DNA from: Geosiphon pyriformis | Taxonomy: Eukaryota > Glomeromycota > Glomeromycetes > Archaeosporales > Geosiphonaceae | Assembly (NCBI GenBank): GCA_016748015.1 | Contig: JAAOMT010000607.1 | Span: 96,017-160,016 of the forward strand | Direction of reading: 5' to 3' | DNA length: 64,000 bases | In this document: positions 1 to 13,104 of the stretch, piece by piece | Numbering within the stretch: the stretch's first letter is position 1 | Layout of the letters: each line of letters starts with the position of its first letter | Notes under the pieces: generated by a model | The model's input: only the letters and a program-made list of their open reading frames with translations | Databases searched by the model: none | What the model was told of the DNA's origin: nothing | Translations under genes and position numbers: made by a program

Positions 1-136
1 GTATAACAATTCATGTCATTGACCGTAAGTGGAAGCAGACATTCGGAAGAACGGGTGCACGCACAGAGGTATAACAATTCATGTCATTGACCGTAAGTGA
101 AAACAGACATTCGGCAGAATGGGTGCATGCACATAG
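1..136. repeat. 68-bp tandem duplication
   Basis: Two head-to-tail copies, 1-68 and 69-136, both starting GTATAACAATTCATGTCATT. They differ at about seven positions, mostly transitions. The array abuts the 28S rRNA relic and may be part of the same decayed block. The left edge is cut by the window start, so further copies may lie upstream. Confidence 0.9.
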
Positions 137-159
137 GTTAGAGAACACCACACTTGGCG

Positions 160-365
160 ATATAAAGGAGTTGGAAACCCCGTGCTTGGTTGAGTTTCTT
201 CGGTTAAGGTTGGGGTTCTTTCCGGTAAAGGATGCCCCCCTCCCTCACCCAACACTTAGAGCTAGAAGAGATACGTCAACACCCTTACCTGGATTGTTCT
301 ATCAACTAGAGGTTTTAACCTTGGGGACCCGCTGCGATTATCAGTATGACTGGAGACGAGAATGA
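160..365 (-). pseudogene. 28S (LSU) rRNA-derived relic
   Basis: Read on the minus strand, several stretches match conserved eukaryotic large-subunit rRNA in the right order: CATACTGATAATCGCAGC (canonical CGTACTGATAACCGCAGC), CCTCTAGTTGATAGAACAAT (canonical ...GAATAAT), AGCTCTAAGTGTTGGGT (canonical GGCTCTAAGGGTTGGGT) and ACTCAACCAAGCACGGG (canonical ATTCAACCAAGCGCGGG). The last two blocks lie only about 46 nt apart, whereas the intact rRNA has a few hundred nt between them, so this copy is internally deleted as well as mutated. GC content is far above the surroundings. An open frame of 94 codons on the plus strand (81-365) is antisense to it and is not a gene. The rRNA comparison is from memory; an alignment would settle the ends. 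Confidence 0.88.
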
Positions 366-2791
366 ATCTCTCTTAGATTTTTTTAGTGTTCTTTGGATTC
401 GTGAGTCGTGAGTGGTGAGTCGTTAGTTGTACTGGTTATAGCTGTTGTGTTAGTGAGTTGGTGGACGCCGGTAATTCGTCGTTGGTAGTCGATAAAGGTA
501 AGAGTAATCCCATATAGGATAAAATTTTGCCTAAAAGCAGAGAGCACCTCTTTATATGTGTTACTGTCTCTAAGTTTATCAAAAATTACGCGTTTGTTTT
601 TGACGCGAAAAAAAGAATCCAAGAATACAAGGGTGGGGTTAACTAGACATTTTTAGTAAAATTGATTTGAAGATAACCTCCTGAGTTTTTAATATGTGGT
701 CATTAAAAACAAAGCGTCACTTTTTGAAACCTTAGTACTTTCTGAAAATTTTTTATAATATTACGCGGATCCTCATGACTAATGTAATATTAAGCAGATC
801 CTCATGGCTCATTTTTTTTTGACTCGGCTATCCTAAAATGGCTAAATACAATCAGTATGGGAAATCAAATTCACATCACCCTTAAAGCCGTGGGACCCAT
901 TATAACGTTTAGTTTAATCCTTCCACTTGACTAAAAGTTAGCTAAGAGAACAATATAAATGGTCGCAGCAGGATTAGTCATTAAGAACATGGCGTCCATA
1001 TCTCGTATCCGAAAAAAAAATTAATATACTAGACTGAATAATGTAAATAGTCGCAGTAAGATTAATCAAAACACGACCCTGACGTTTTAACAATCTTACC
1101 AAATTCTTCCAATTCTTGCATGCTCCTAATTCATCATGTTTCATACTGTTTTAATATTAAATCTTTTTCCTTATCGACATCTTGACATTTGTGTGGTACA
1201 AGCCAACTACATTCGCAATGCAGTTTTTTTTGTGTGCTTCATCTAGTAAATTTTGGATGCATCTTTTTAAGCAAGTTTAGATTTGTTTTATAGAGTTGTG
1301 CTTCTTTGCTGATGCTTTAATAGTACGTGAAATATGCACATCCAGAAAAAGACAGAGGTATTTAATATAGTTGATATTATTTTCACTAAAAATTGCCATA
1401 GTCAACTGTAAGTAAATATCATGTGAGAAAAGTTTAAGCACCACTTGAAATCGCATGAGCAAAGACTTTATATGACATTTTTTTATAAATACCTATTTCT
1501 TTGTGTGTTTTATTTTTTAGTTAAAGAAAAATTTCTATAAAAAACTGCTTTATAGTTTTATAATGCTGATTGATATAAACCAATATAGTATAGTCCATCC
1601 ATTATTAAATCAAAAAAATTAAATTTTATTTGTACTTTCAATGGTTATGTTTTTCCGCTCTCTTGACTCATTGCATTATTTGTACTTTTTTTGTTATTTT
1701 TTATTTTGTTTTCATCTCATCTGTATTTAAAATATAATTGATTTAATTTGGTTTAGGTAAAAAAAAGTACAACTACATATTTATCTAGGAAATTGTCTTT
1801 CTTGTATTTAGCAAAAAAAAAATTAGTGTTAATAATTGAAATATTCTGAAATTGTTCTTATTCATTTATCGAATTGTTAATTGAGAACACCATGAGCCTT
1901 GTACTATTAAGATAGAGGATAAGTTTAATAAAATCAAAAATAAACTTATAAAACCAGTTTTTATGGGTAACCATAACTTTTTAGGTCAGTCTGGACTTTG
2001 ATCATTTTAATAAAATACACAGTTCAAGTCTCTTGAAGTTAATATCAAAACCAAGATTGGGAATGAGGTTATGATTTGAAGATTGTAAAAGAAAATATTG
2101 TTTCTGTCTTTTAAGATCTTTGTTTGCTTTGTACTGGGAAATCTTGTGCTCATGTTAGGATACTAAGATGGAGGTAATAGTAAAATCATTAACACTGTGG
2201 TTTCTGGGCATAGATTCAACATTATAAACTCTTTGTTCTGAGGGAAGTTTAGGAGCATGTATTTTGTCCTTTCTATCTCAGCATCAAAATGTGCTAGCTG
2301 AGAATCCAAAAAATTTAGATGCTTTAAATCCAGAAAGCAACATGCAGAATTTGTTAAGTTTTGCTTATAAAGTAAAACTTGAATAAATTTTCAAAGTTAC
2401 TGCGATAGGCAATCATATTCAACTCTTCACGCAACAAGTTTTGTCAGGGTATTCAAGAAGCCTGAGCACAAAGTTTCTAATAGAATATTTATTGAAAAGA
2501 AATTTTATTTATTCGGGTCAATTAAAGTTTATTCTACAATATTAAGCTTTTTAATTCAATGGTTCTTTAAAACTCAGCTGTAAGATTAGGAATTGCGGGT
2601 AAGCTTAAGAAAATAATTATCTTCATATCGTGAAAATTAAATAAATTTAGAAGGTTTAGTAGAAAAGAAAATTTAGATTAAAATCATTTTTTTTTACACT
2701 TAATACCAATATTTAGAGATTATGCTTTCAAGGTGTGATTAATTAATAAAAAAAAACTATCAGAAAAGTAGGAAACATGAAACTGAATTGT
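366..2791. other. AT-rich intergenic region
   Basis: No convincing gene. Short open frames at 383-622 and 1277-1462 (both minus) have no recognisable motif. The GC-richer stretch 370-500 with repeated GTGAGTCGT-like words may be leftover of the rDNA block. Confidence 0.6.
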
Positions 2792-3301
2792 TCAAGCTAT
2801 TGAACTGGCTGCATGGGATCTATCCTCAATTGGTTTAATCTTCAAATTAATCCCAACTCGAGCATTTAACGGTGCACGCCAAGTTCCAAATATATTTGAT
2901 TTATTTTGCCCAGGTTTTCCGTACAGCGGAGATTGATGATCATGTAAATTTTTTTCAATTGTATAGATCACAGTAAACATGAGCTTTTGTAAGGTGCTTG
3001 GGTCACCTGATTCGCAACACAAATTAACAGCTTCAACAACACGTTGAAGTGTTGGGTCGTTGTTAATATCAGAATGTTTTACAAACGCGTAGAGCTGAGG
3101 TTGCGATAATTTGGGAGAAGTTTGAGTTGTCATAGGCGATGCAGGTGGCGTCATAGAAGATGTTGGTTGTAGTGATTCAAAATCAAATAAATTTGAGTCT
3201 CTTGTGGGTGAAAAAGGTGGAGATGAACATGTAGTTGAACTTGTTGAAGAATTGGAAGATTCAGAGTTATTTATGGATTGAATTGATAAAAGTGGTGCCA
3301 T
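2792..3301 (-). CDS. Ser/Pro-rich hypothetical protein, 169 aa
   Basis: Single-exon frame from an ATG at 3299-3301 to a stop at 2792-2794. Residues 1-70 are low-complexity, dominated by Ser, Thr, Pro and Asn, with several SP/TP dipeptides that look like proline-directed phosphorylation sites. Residues 70-150 are ordinary in composition, with a probable helical stretch (LQRVVEAVNLCCESGD, then LQKLMFTVIYTIEKNLHD) and a basic, Gly/Asn-containing tail (FGTWRAPLNARVGIN). There is no signal peptide or membrane segment. I do not recognise the family. GC and codon use are clearly higher than the flanks, which supports a real gene. It stands alone: more than 2 kb of AT-rich sequence on the left and 8 kb on the right. 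Function is unknown; a regulatory or adaptor protein is a guess from composition only. Confidence 0.6.
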   Translation of the reverse strand: MAPLLSIQSINNSESSNSSTSSTTCSSPPFSPTRDSNLFDFESLQPTSSMTPPASPMTTQTSPKLSQPQLYAFVKHSDINNDPTLQRVVEAVNLCCESGDPSTLQKLMFTVIYTIEKNLHDHQSPLYGKPGQNKSNIFGTWRAPLNARVGINLKIKPIEDRSHAASSIA

Positions 3302-6300
3302 TTTTATTTTGTTTTGGATGGGTTAATAGTCTAAATGAATATTGCTTTCAAAGGTTGTAGAAGCTTTGAAATTTTTGTCAAGTTTTTCTGGAAACAATTT
3401 ATTTATTATCGCTACTTCTGAATTTGTTGTGAGGATTCGACCAACTTCTTGGAGCTTCATATTTATCTAGAAAATTTTCTTCGAGTTCATAATTTGTTAA
3501 ATAATAAAATTTTGAGAGCTCATCCAAATTATGTTAAAGTTTTAACAACAAAGACTAAAAAGATAATACCACCCAAAAAATCATTCATCTCCTATTTCGG
3601 TAACTTATTTTGAATAGTTCACATCAAAATGGAAACACAACCAAATCAAGATTGAAGCTACATTGTTACTCCCATTTTGCTTTTCAAAGTCGTTCTAACG
3701 GCAACAATTATTAAAGAGTGGCTTATTATTCAATAAGGTTTTTCAATAACCTTTAGTGGCATAGCCAATCCTATAAAAGGAATATAAAAGCCAATTAAAG
3801 AAATTCATTCTTTTCGGGGCTTAGGAATTACGTTTCGCTCATTAAAGTTCAAATGTGCAAACGTATAACCGTGACGCAAACTTTGTTTAAGAAGTCAAAG
3901 CTAGGAAACCTGATTTAATTGGAAAATTAGCTGTGTTATCCAAGTGTTCGGAGAAATAGAAGAAAATTATTTTTAAAAATAATCCCTTGTGAGATTTTAT
4001 TCCATAATTTTTGTATTATGAATTTCATGGAACAGGTTCTGTTTGAACAGTATTAAACGCGAATAGTTCGTATTATTCTATGAAATGATTATATCTAACA
4101 ATTAGCAAAGAAAAAAGCTTCTGAACAAATAATATTCTTTGAAACCATAATTGTTAAATTTTATCCTTATTATTTTTGATAGGCTGTAACATTGAGATAA
4201 GCCATAGAAACAACAATTAAACTTTACGATTCCATCTGGGGAATTGGTAATTGTGCTAGCTATCAGAATTCTTTGTGAACTTGATTGATGCGATAATACT
4301 GGAGTAAATTTTAGAGAAGTTCAAAGAAACTTGTAAGAGTTTAAGAATTTACAAAATTCCAAGAAAAACTTGGTTTGGGTTTCTTTTGATAGCAGCTTCT
4401 AGGAGTCTGAGTTTTATGAATGTAGCTATTTTGTCAATTTTTTTAATAATACTTTTTTTGCGAAATTAAATTTCCCATAATTTTTCAGGCACGACTTTGA
4501 GTATTTAAAGGCGAAATTTATTAAAAGCATTTTAATAACAGACTTTTTACAAATCGAACCTTTTCAAAAACCCCTTTTATAATAAAATTGTTGTCCATTA
4601 AGACAAAAGTTCACCAATAAGAAGTTTCGAATTTTTCAATTTGACTATATGTAGTCATAACAGCTTTATTAGTAGTTCCTCTTGCAAGTTTCCAATTAAA
4701 CAAGGCTTAAAGTGTTATTCTTTGTTATGATTATGTATTCGGATAGATTGTAGGCATTTCTATCAGAAGGTAAACCATTATAGAAATTACATTTATACGA
4801 TCCAATCATCTGAAAATAATCTATGATTTTAAATTATATTAACTATTGTATTTTACTTAGTTTTCAAATTTTTTATTTTCAAGAAATCTTTTAATGCAAT
4901 TGTGGTATTAAAATTGCGACTAATTAATTAATTAATTAATTAAGTTAAATGAATTTTCTAATCATCTTTTCAGCTTTCAGTTCAAAGGACTAAATATTTT
5001 TTTTCGAAAAACTTAATTTGTTGTTTGAAAACTAAGATTATTTAATATATCAAATTTACATGCACATTATTTATTTGTTTTATCATTTAGAATCATTCAT
5101 TGTCACTATTTCACACTTGTTGTAATCATCTACTTTTTGGTAAATTCTTTTAATTTCAAGGTTTTCCATGGTATTAAGAAAATTTAAATAAATATTATAA
5201 AAATAAAAAATATTACTGAAAGCATACGTATTTTTTATTATTTGGATTTACAAAGTTGATCATAATCTAAGGAAAATTTTATAAAAACATTGATTAAATA
5301 CCAATCCTATATGTTAAATTTTGACAAATAAAATATTATTTAATATTTAACTTGAAACTTTTCAAAATATTATTTTACTTTTTATCTTAAAAAAATTATT
5401 ATCTTGATAAATTATCAAAGATTTAGAATATTAACCTGAGTTCAATGATTTATTACAATTCTAGTATTTTATTCTTTGGAATATATATAACTTTTTAAAA
5501 TTTTAGAGTGAAAACTTTGATAAAAGTATTTACAGCGGAAAGAACTAATATTATTACTTTCAATTTGTTATAAATTTACATATAGAAAACAAATTTTATT
5601 TTAGTTTTCAAATTATAAAGAGAAAAGTGAGTTTTTGATTTATAATAATTATATAAAAAAATATCAATTCAAAGCTTTCATAAAAAAATTAAATTTTTAA
5701 TTTACATTAATTACTTTTGAAATTTTCAAGAAAAATAAAATATTAATTGCAATATATATTTTAGTTGATTAGTTATATCTCAATTAACATAAATAAAATA
5801 AACCGCCAAAATAATTCAAAAATTTTCAAAAAGAAATATTACATATCAATATATTTAATAAATAAAACCATGAGATTAAAAGTACGAAATTAATTTTTGC
5901 CAAAAGCTCAATATTTTATATAATTAAACATGAAGTAAACAAAATTTGGATTTCGAATAATAAAATTTTTTAAATTGATTCTTTTTTGTAAATTTCTTTG
6001 CTTATTTTTTAATTGTTAAGATCAATTAAATTTTGTACAATTTGCCATTAAATACTTATTCATTGATATAAATCTTGAAATTTGAAAAATTTAATTTAAA
6101 AATTATGAGCATTTTCTTTAAAATTCATCAATTTTAGCAAATGTGTGAAAAAAATGTAATAATATTTGGTTTTTAATCATTAAATAATGCAAAAATAATT
6201 AAATTGAACCTTTTTTATAGTTTCAAATTATTTTTTTTAATGAGTTTAAGAAAATTCCGAAAAAGTGAAGCAAATTTTATTCAAATACATTTTATTTCAA

Positions 6301-9300
6301 ACTCTTTATTTAATTCTAATTATTGGAGTTTCATAATAATAGTATTTTATAGCTATACTTTTGAATAATTCTTTAAACAGGTGAACAATAAAAGTTCTCA
6401 ATAATTGTTGAGAAACATCTAAAAAATTTGTTGAATGCAAAATTTTTCAATAAAAAAAGCTTTTTAAGGTTGCCAAATAACAAAAAACCTGTTAACACTA
6501 ATAATTTTCTAATAATTTTTCGCAATTTCCATTGAAAGGCAGCTCAAATATTCTCAATAAATTTAAAGTCTGGCCTATATGATAGCCATAAAATATATAA
6601 TAAATGGAAAAGTCTTGTATGAAAGTAATCATCCACATCATTAGAAATACGCTTTGGATCATTATTTTACATATTTTCTAGTCATAAATTTGATTATTTA
6701 GTTGTTGCCGTTATTAATTTCTGCTCGGACTGTACATAGTTCATCCTAACTGTGTAAATATTTTTGGTCTAATAGTTACCGAAACTGTTCAACAAACTGG
6801 TTAGCTCTTTCATTTTTATCTCAGCGTCATGTCGTTTTTACCAAAAACGGCCAGATTCAAGATATTCATTATTCTACCCACACAGCTTACTTCTTACAAA
6901 CGTGCCAGATTGAACGCAAACTATTACATTTAAGACAGGCAAAATGAAAGCATGGCTCGAAGAAAAGCGTCTTGATCTCGAGATTGGTGAACGAACTGTC
7001 TAAGAAAAGCTTTCAAGGCTTAACTACATTGCCATTTTTCCCAAATATATCTCTCTGTTCACTGAAAGCTCCAAGGAGAACCACTTGTAATAGATGCATA
7101 ACCATCGTCATTACAACTAGGGGACTTTAATATATTTTAGTATTGAAACAATTTTAAAATTATAATACATTTCAGTAAATGTATTCTAATTTATTAAAAA
7201 CAGTTGTATGTTCTAATAAAAAAATAATAATCCTTTGTTAATGCATAAAATGACATTTTTATTTGAAGAGTATCACTTATAAATGGGATTAGATTGATGA
7301 AGAGTCGTCTATATAACTCATGTTTATATAGTGAAATAAATAAGAGAATAAATTTTATTTACAGAATATATAAATTTTTTACCTTTAGATAAATAGATTG
7401 ATTCTTTTTAAAAAAGTAAATTTTTAACATATAAAAATTAAAACAAATAATTGATCGATATAAAAAACTCTTTTAAATTAGGAAAATTTACTTTTGGAAA
7501 GATCAATCATTTGCAAACTTAAAAGGTGACATGTATAAACTGCTCCTGAATGAATTGCTGTTGTTGAAGTTTTTATTATCTCTTCTTTAACATTTCTTAT
7601 AAGTTTTTATCTGATTCATTAAACTGTATTATTTCAAGACTCCCATTTGTAGATTTCTTTTAGAATTTTGTTTTTTTTAGTAAACTTTCTAATAAATTAG
7701 TATAAAATAGTTTCATATTTATAGATAGTTTTTTTACTTTAACTTCATTATTTTCACCCTTCCCCTCAATCATATTTATTTACACACACTATGAATTTGA
7801 TAGGATAGACTTCGCCCTGGTGATTTCAAATAAAAGATCTCTTTGTCGCTATTATGTGTTTTTTGGCAATGGATATAAACGAGATCCTACTCTTTTTTAT
7901 GTTGTGCACACTGCAGCTCCAAATTTTAGGACGCTGAAGAGCAGACTTAGCGGCTAATATAATAGATAACTTATTCTTATGCTTATTTGCTTTTCAGATG
8001 TTTACAGTGAAAGAATATAAAGAAAAAGATACGAATGTCCCCGAACTTTCCTATACTATCGATGTCATCTGTATTCTTATAATTAAGCTAAAAAAATATG
8101 CATCTGTAGTCAAGAGCAGAATCAAAAATTCATTACTTCTGAAATTACTATCCTCAGACTCTCGCACTTCAAACATCCCAAGACCTCAATGTTATCATCA
8201 GCTAGGTGCCTCCAAACTATGAGCACACAAATTGATGAGTGAAGCATCTTTCAACCTGTCTGCAATTATGTCCCACCAATTAGCCAACACACGTATCTTT
8301 CAAAGAGTCCAAGTCCAGTAATATTTTTGTTGTTCTCATCCGAAATAATTATAATAAACCACCCAATGGGGATAATTACCAGAATTCACCTTCATATACA
8401 AATCCAATTGTCTTCAACTTATCCAACACGGTCATTGAATATCCAACTTTACTTTGACATCTTCAGCAGCTTCGACATCTTTAGCCTACTTTCCTAGAGC
8501 CACTTTTGCTGTTCCCTGATGCGCATTCTCTCCTCACTCCTAGCTACACGCAATATGTTTTACATATCAAGGTACACACCCCAGGTTTAACTAAACGACC
8601 AGGTGAAAATTGAGGTCGCCAAATCGTCACTATCGCTGCGGAAAGTTTGGGTTTTGAAAAAAGCAGTACGAAAATAGAAAACAATCTCCCAACGAAATTC
8701 GACGTGAATATTTTTCTATACAGCAAGTGGCGAAGTCGATAGAACCTACTGGCACTTCCAAACTGCAGGTGATCTCAAGGTTGAATCCCTTTTCAACCCT
8801 CATTGTCGGGTATACGTTTTTCCGTAATCAGTGATTAGCAAAATTCCAATAATCGGTTTTGAATCGATATTTGCTAAAAAATCGACATCCTATTTTTCTC
8901 ATTAGCAGATTGCGGAATAATTGAGTACATTTAAACTTTCCCAAAGCTTTCATGCACTTTTTCTCAGCTTTTGTTTACATACTGGACTGGATTTATACCC
9001 TTGATCCCAGCAAATCATCTATCTGCAGAACAATAATCAAAATGTTTAGCATACTTTCACGTTTGATGAATGGTCAAAATATTAATAATGCCTTAGATGA
9101 TATTGGGTTTTGAATGATCGTGTTAGTTACCTGTGAACTTGCGTTTAGGTTTGAGGGATAACTTTATGGTTCAGATTCTATCAAATATAGACAATTAGCG
9201 GCCACGAAAAATTTTCAAAAGTTTTGAATGATTAAATAGATTGCTCTCTCCTCATTTAACCAAACAGTCTAGTCCGCAATACACTTGAAGTAAAGCATTT

Positions 9301-11745
9301 TTTAGAGTATGTACATATCAGCCATTATTTCATTTTTTCATCAGATTTTTGCAGCACTTTATAGCTTGATGAAGGGCAATGTTGTACTTGTCTAAGGCAT
9401 AGTTTCGAAAGGAGTCGAGAGGAGCATTCAGGCATCCAATTAACGTGACGCTGTTGTATGAATTTCGCGCGAAGATAGTATGACTTGACAAAAAAAAAGT
9501 TGAGCATTTTGTTTTAGCCATAGCTAGTCAATAACTACTTAAGTGGGCCGTTTTTAACTCAAGGCCGGTCTTCGACTATACGATTACTGGCTTCTGACAG
9601 ATCTAAACTCTGTCACAGACGCTTCGAGTGCCCCAAAACCCCCAATAATTCTGTATCCCGAGGATAGCCGGCCATTTCTAGCTTCCGATAGAACCAAACT
9701 TGGATACTTTTTTCTTACAGAACTATTCAGTGAGGCACGAAAAATATCGTTTTATAATCCACCATCTAGAAAATTAAATGGAGGTGGAGAAAAGCCCCAG
9801 GTGAAAAAAGCTATATTATTACAAATGGTGTGATTATCGGAATTATGTTAGTATGACATAGGTTTCTATTAAGGAGTCATTAATATATCATCATAATACT
9901 AATATTTTATTAATTTTAAAAAAACAAAAAATATATATTGAAGCTAACCGACGAAAACCACTTTGCAAAGTTTCATAGGATCTCAAAAAGTTTTTGGTCT
10001 TTGGGTATAGAAGGAAGATTTTTATTCATTAAATAGAATTCAAAAGTAAAGTAAGGCAACTAAGAGAACTTGATATTTAAGAAAATACAAAAGCTAGGAA
10101 TATATACGAATAAATTACTATTACGTTTTGAATGTAATTCTTCTTTATTAAAAGATATGAATTTTAATTTACCATTTTAGAATATAAATGAATCTTCATA
10201 TCATTATTCCATTAAATAGAAAATACGTTCGATGAGAAGAAGAATAATAAGAAGAAGATGAAGAAGAATAACAAATCTTCTTGAAAAATGCTTAATCATT
10301 CTAGAAATTAAACAATTATTGAAAAAGTTAATCTTGATTTCATTGATTAAACCAGATTATTAAAAATGGTTTAGAATTAGAAAGTTAAAAAACTTTGTCA
10401 TATGAAAATTTCCTTCTTTAAAATTCTCCTGGACATCTTAAGCAGTTGAGTTAATTAAAATATTAATTCATTTAGATGGTAACGTCATTTTCTCATTCAA
10501 TTGAAGCAATAATAAAATAATGAAAATAATGAATAAGTGGTTAGGCCTGAGAAATTTACAAACGGGATTTTTATATTTTTACCTTTTCCCTACTTAAAGG
10601 AGTTTTATGTAACAAAATTTTCCGCGGCTTTACATATTATTGAAAATTCTAAATCCTAGGATTACTATACACCTAGTTTTCGACCTTGGTCATTTATTCT
10701 AGAGAGCCTTCAAAGAATTTTAAGATTCTTCTAGCATCTCAAATCAAAAATTTGATAATAATTGCAATAAAATAAAAATTTCAAATTGCTAAAAGAAATT
10801 TTCTTAAAGCTTCTCAACCTCTTAAAGTGAATTCTTTGAAATCTAAAAACAATAAATTTAACTTCAAACAAATGATGAAGTTTGAAATTAACCAGTTTAA
10901 AGAAAATTTTCATTATTCAACTCAATAATTAATGTGTCATTTAATTAATCAGAAAGGCTGTCTGTAAAAAGGTTCCATTTGTAGTTGTCAAAATAAATCC
11001 AAAGCTTTTTAGTTGAATTTTAACAAGATTTCCCTTCGATTATAATTTATACTAATGCAGAAATACTAAAATTCCTTCCTCTTACAAAAATTCCCACATA
11101 TTATACTTATATGGTGATCAATTTTCTTAAATAGAGTCGAACGAAATTTATTATTCGCTTCGGCAAAGAATCATTGTCTTCATTCAATCCCATCGGATGA
11201 GTCCTTTAAAATATGACATGCACATTATCTCAGATTTGAATGTTCAACAAACAAATCCGTTGAAGCTAAACCTTTTCATGAATCGTGATACAAACGCTCT
11301 AAAGTTCTTTATTTAATTTTAACCCGATTCCCTATCGTATCTGATATTTAAATACCAACGGCTGATGCCTAGTGAACTTTCAAATATTAACAGTTGCCAG
11401 CTAAAAGTTATTTGTGGGTCCGGTTGACATGAATCAAAGATAAATGATTGATCCTCGAATAATACAAAAGATAAAAGATAAGCTATGATGTGTCTTTGTG
11501 ACACATCTTTTTACTTTATTTAAAAAAAAAAAACAACAAGACAATCAGATATCATGTCGTTCGCTTAGTAGCACGTTTATCCAGAAAAGGTTACGATATG
11601 CACAATTGCCTAGTTTTTGTTCGTATAAACAAAAGTGTGACTTTTGTGTACATAGCCAAAAGCAACATAAGCCGGATTCTCAGTTGTGAAACTTTTCCGC
11701 TTGTTCGTTTGCATTTTTTTTTTGAAACGTGTCACATATCAAACT
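3302..11745. other. long AT-rich intergenic region
   Basis: No gene that I can support. Notable pieces are a perfect TTAA-type run at 4919-4943, and two stretches less AT-rich than the rest, 6690-7130 and 7800-9740, which may be decayed genes. Within the second, frames 7998-8222 (plus, 74 aa, just after a splice-acceptor-like TTTTCAG) and 9325-9521 (minus, 60-63 aa) show no family signature. The region 5000-6700 is extremely AT-rich. Confidence 0.5.
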
Positions 11746-13104
11746 ATGTCCAAGTTTTCTCAAAATTCTGAAATCAATTTCACTCAAATTATTCCCAATC
11801 TTACTGATCAAGAAGAAAGATTAATGCCGATGGAATGTGAAATTTCAACCTGGTCGATACAAGAGAACTTTTTAACCAGTCCTGTCACTTTGTCGAATTT
11901 AACCTCCATTCAAAATCATGATATTCCTATGTTATGTCTTAAGAATGATCTGATTAATGAACAAATTTTAGATAGTGATTTTGGAAGGCAATTGTTAGAA
12001 GTCTTCGAAAACGCAGTCAGACGTGGTGAAAAACCATTTTACACAAAACTTATAAATGAATTTATTAAAAAAACGCCATACACTTCTGAAAAAATATTCA
12101 AGCAATTATGTGTTCATGCAAATAAAAAAAGATTCGGCTCTCTATTAGGATGCTTTTATCAACATGGAATTGGGACCTCGGTGGATTTCAAAAAAGCCTT
12201 CAATCAATACAAAGTTTCAGCGCAACTTGGCGATTCACTCGCTCAGGCTTTTCTTGGCAGATGTTTTGAAGACGGTGAAGGGTGTGTCAAAGATGAGACT
12301 GAGGCATGTCGTTGGTATAAATTATCCGCAGAAAATGGGTGTGGTCGAGGGCAATGTGCTTTTGGTGTATGTTTATTTGAAGGAATGGGTGTTTCTAAAG
12401 ACGAAAACAGAGGTTTTGAGTTTGTTCAGAAATCTGCAGAAGGTGGTCACGCTGTTGGGCAGTGTAATCTTGCTATTTCTTATGAAGAAGGAAGTGGGAC
12501 AACGGAAAATAAAGAAATGGCATTCTATTGGTTCGAAAGGTCAGCCTTAAACGAAAACACCTCGGGGCAATATAATCTTGGTAAGTCTCGTTGATTAAAA
12601 ATTTCATTTCTAATTTCATCAATTTCAAATTTATTCTGTATGACAGGAAGATGTTATGAACATGGAATTGGGGTACCTATTGATTTAAAAAAAGCTTTTG
12701 AATGCTATCTAAGTTCGGCCAAGGGTGAAAACCCAGAAGCACAATGCATGGCAGGATATTGTCATGATCTTGGGATTGGAACCAAAGAAGATAAAGAAAA
12801 GGCTTTTTGGTGGTATGAGAAATCTGCACAGAATGGGGAAATCATTGGACAATACAATTTTGCCAACTTCTACTTTAATGGAACTGCTACACTTGTGAAC
12901 AAAAAGAGAGCTTTCTACTGGTATTCAAAATCCGCCAATACAGGATATGACTTTTCTCAATATCGTCTTGGGTATGCTCACGAATTTGGGGCTGGTGCAT
13001 TAAAAGATTTTCATAAAGCCATCGAGTGGTACCGGAAAGCCGCTGGGCAAAAAAATTTACTCGCCAAAAATGCTATACCCTCAATTTTTAACATGATTGA
13101 CTGA
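11746..13104 (+). CDS. Sel1-repeat (TPR-like) protein, 2 exons, 430 aa
   Basis: Exon 1 is 11746-12580, the intron 12581-12646 (66 bp, GTAAGT..TGACAG, phase 1) and exon 2 12647-13104. Joining restores an uninterrupted repeat, with YNLG reading directly into RCYEHGIG. I chose the ATG at 11746; the frame runs 20 codons further upstream but without another ATG. Residues 1-140 have no recognised domain and include a helical stretch (FGRQLLEVFENAVRRGEK). From about residue 120 to 420 there are roughly eight 36-residue Sel1 repeats, with the signature LGxCYxxGxGxxxDxxKAFxxYxxSA. Sel1 arrays form alpha-solenoids that bind other proteins; in these fungi they often sit next to kinase or BTB domains, but none is visible here. 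There is no signal peptide, so an intracellular scaffold is likely. The partner is unknown. Confidence 0.9.

Noticed and set aside
81-365. 94-codon open frame on the plus strand as a protein gene
   Set aside because: It is antisense to a clear 28S rRNA relic; openness follows from the higher GC content.
3765-3795. TATAAAAGG-like core promoter on the plus strand
   Set aside because: No plus-strand gene follows for several kilobases, and such words are expected by chance in AT-rich DNA.
6690-7130. Possible decayed gene (locally readable MKAWLEEKRLDLEIGERTV at about 6943)
   Set aside because: Only a short stretch is readable and no family or continuing exon could be identified.
7998-8222. 74-codon frame after an acceptor-like TTTTCAG
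   Set aside because: No homology signature, no partner exons; kept only as a note in the intergenic entry.
12164-12550. 128-codon plus-strand frame in the Sel1 gene
   Set aside because: Out-of-frame shadow of exon 1, whose Sel1 repeats are unmistakable.
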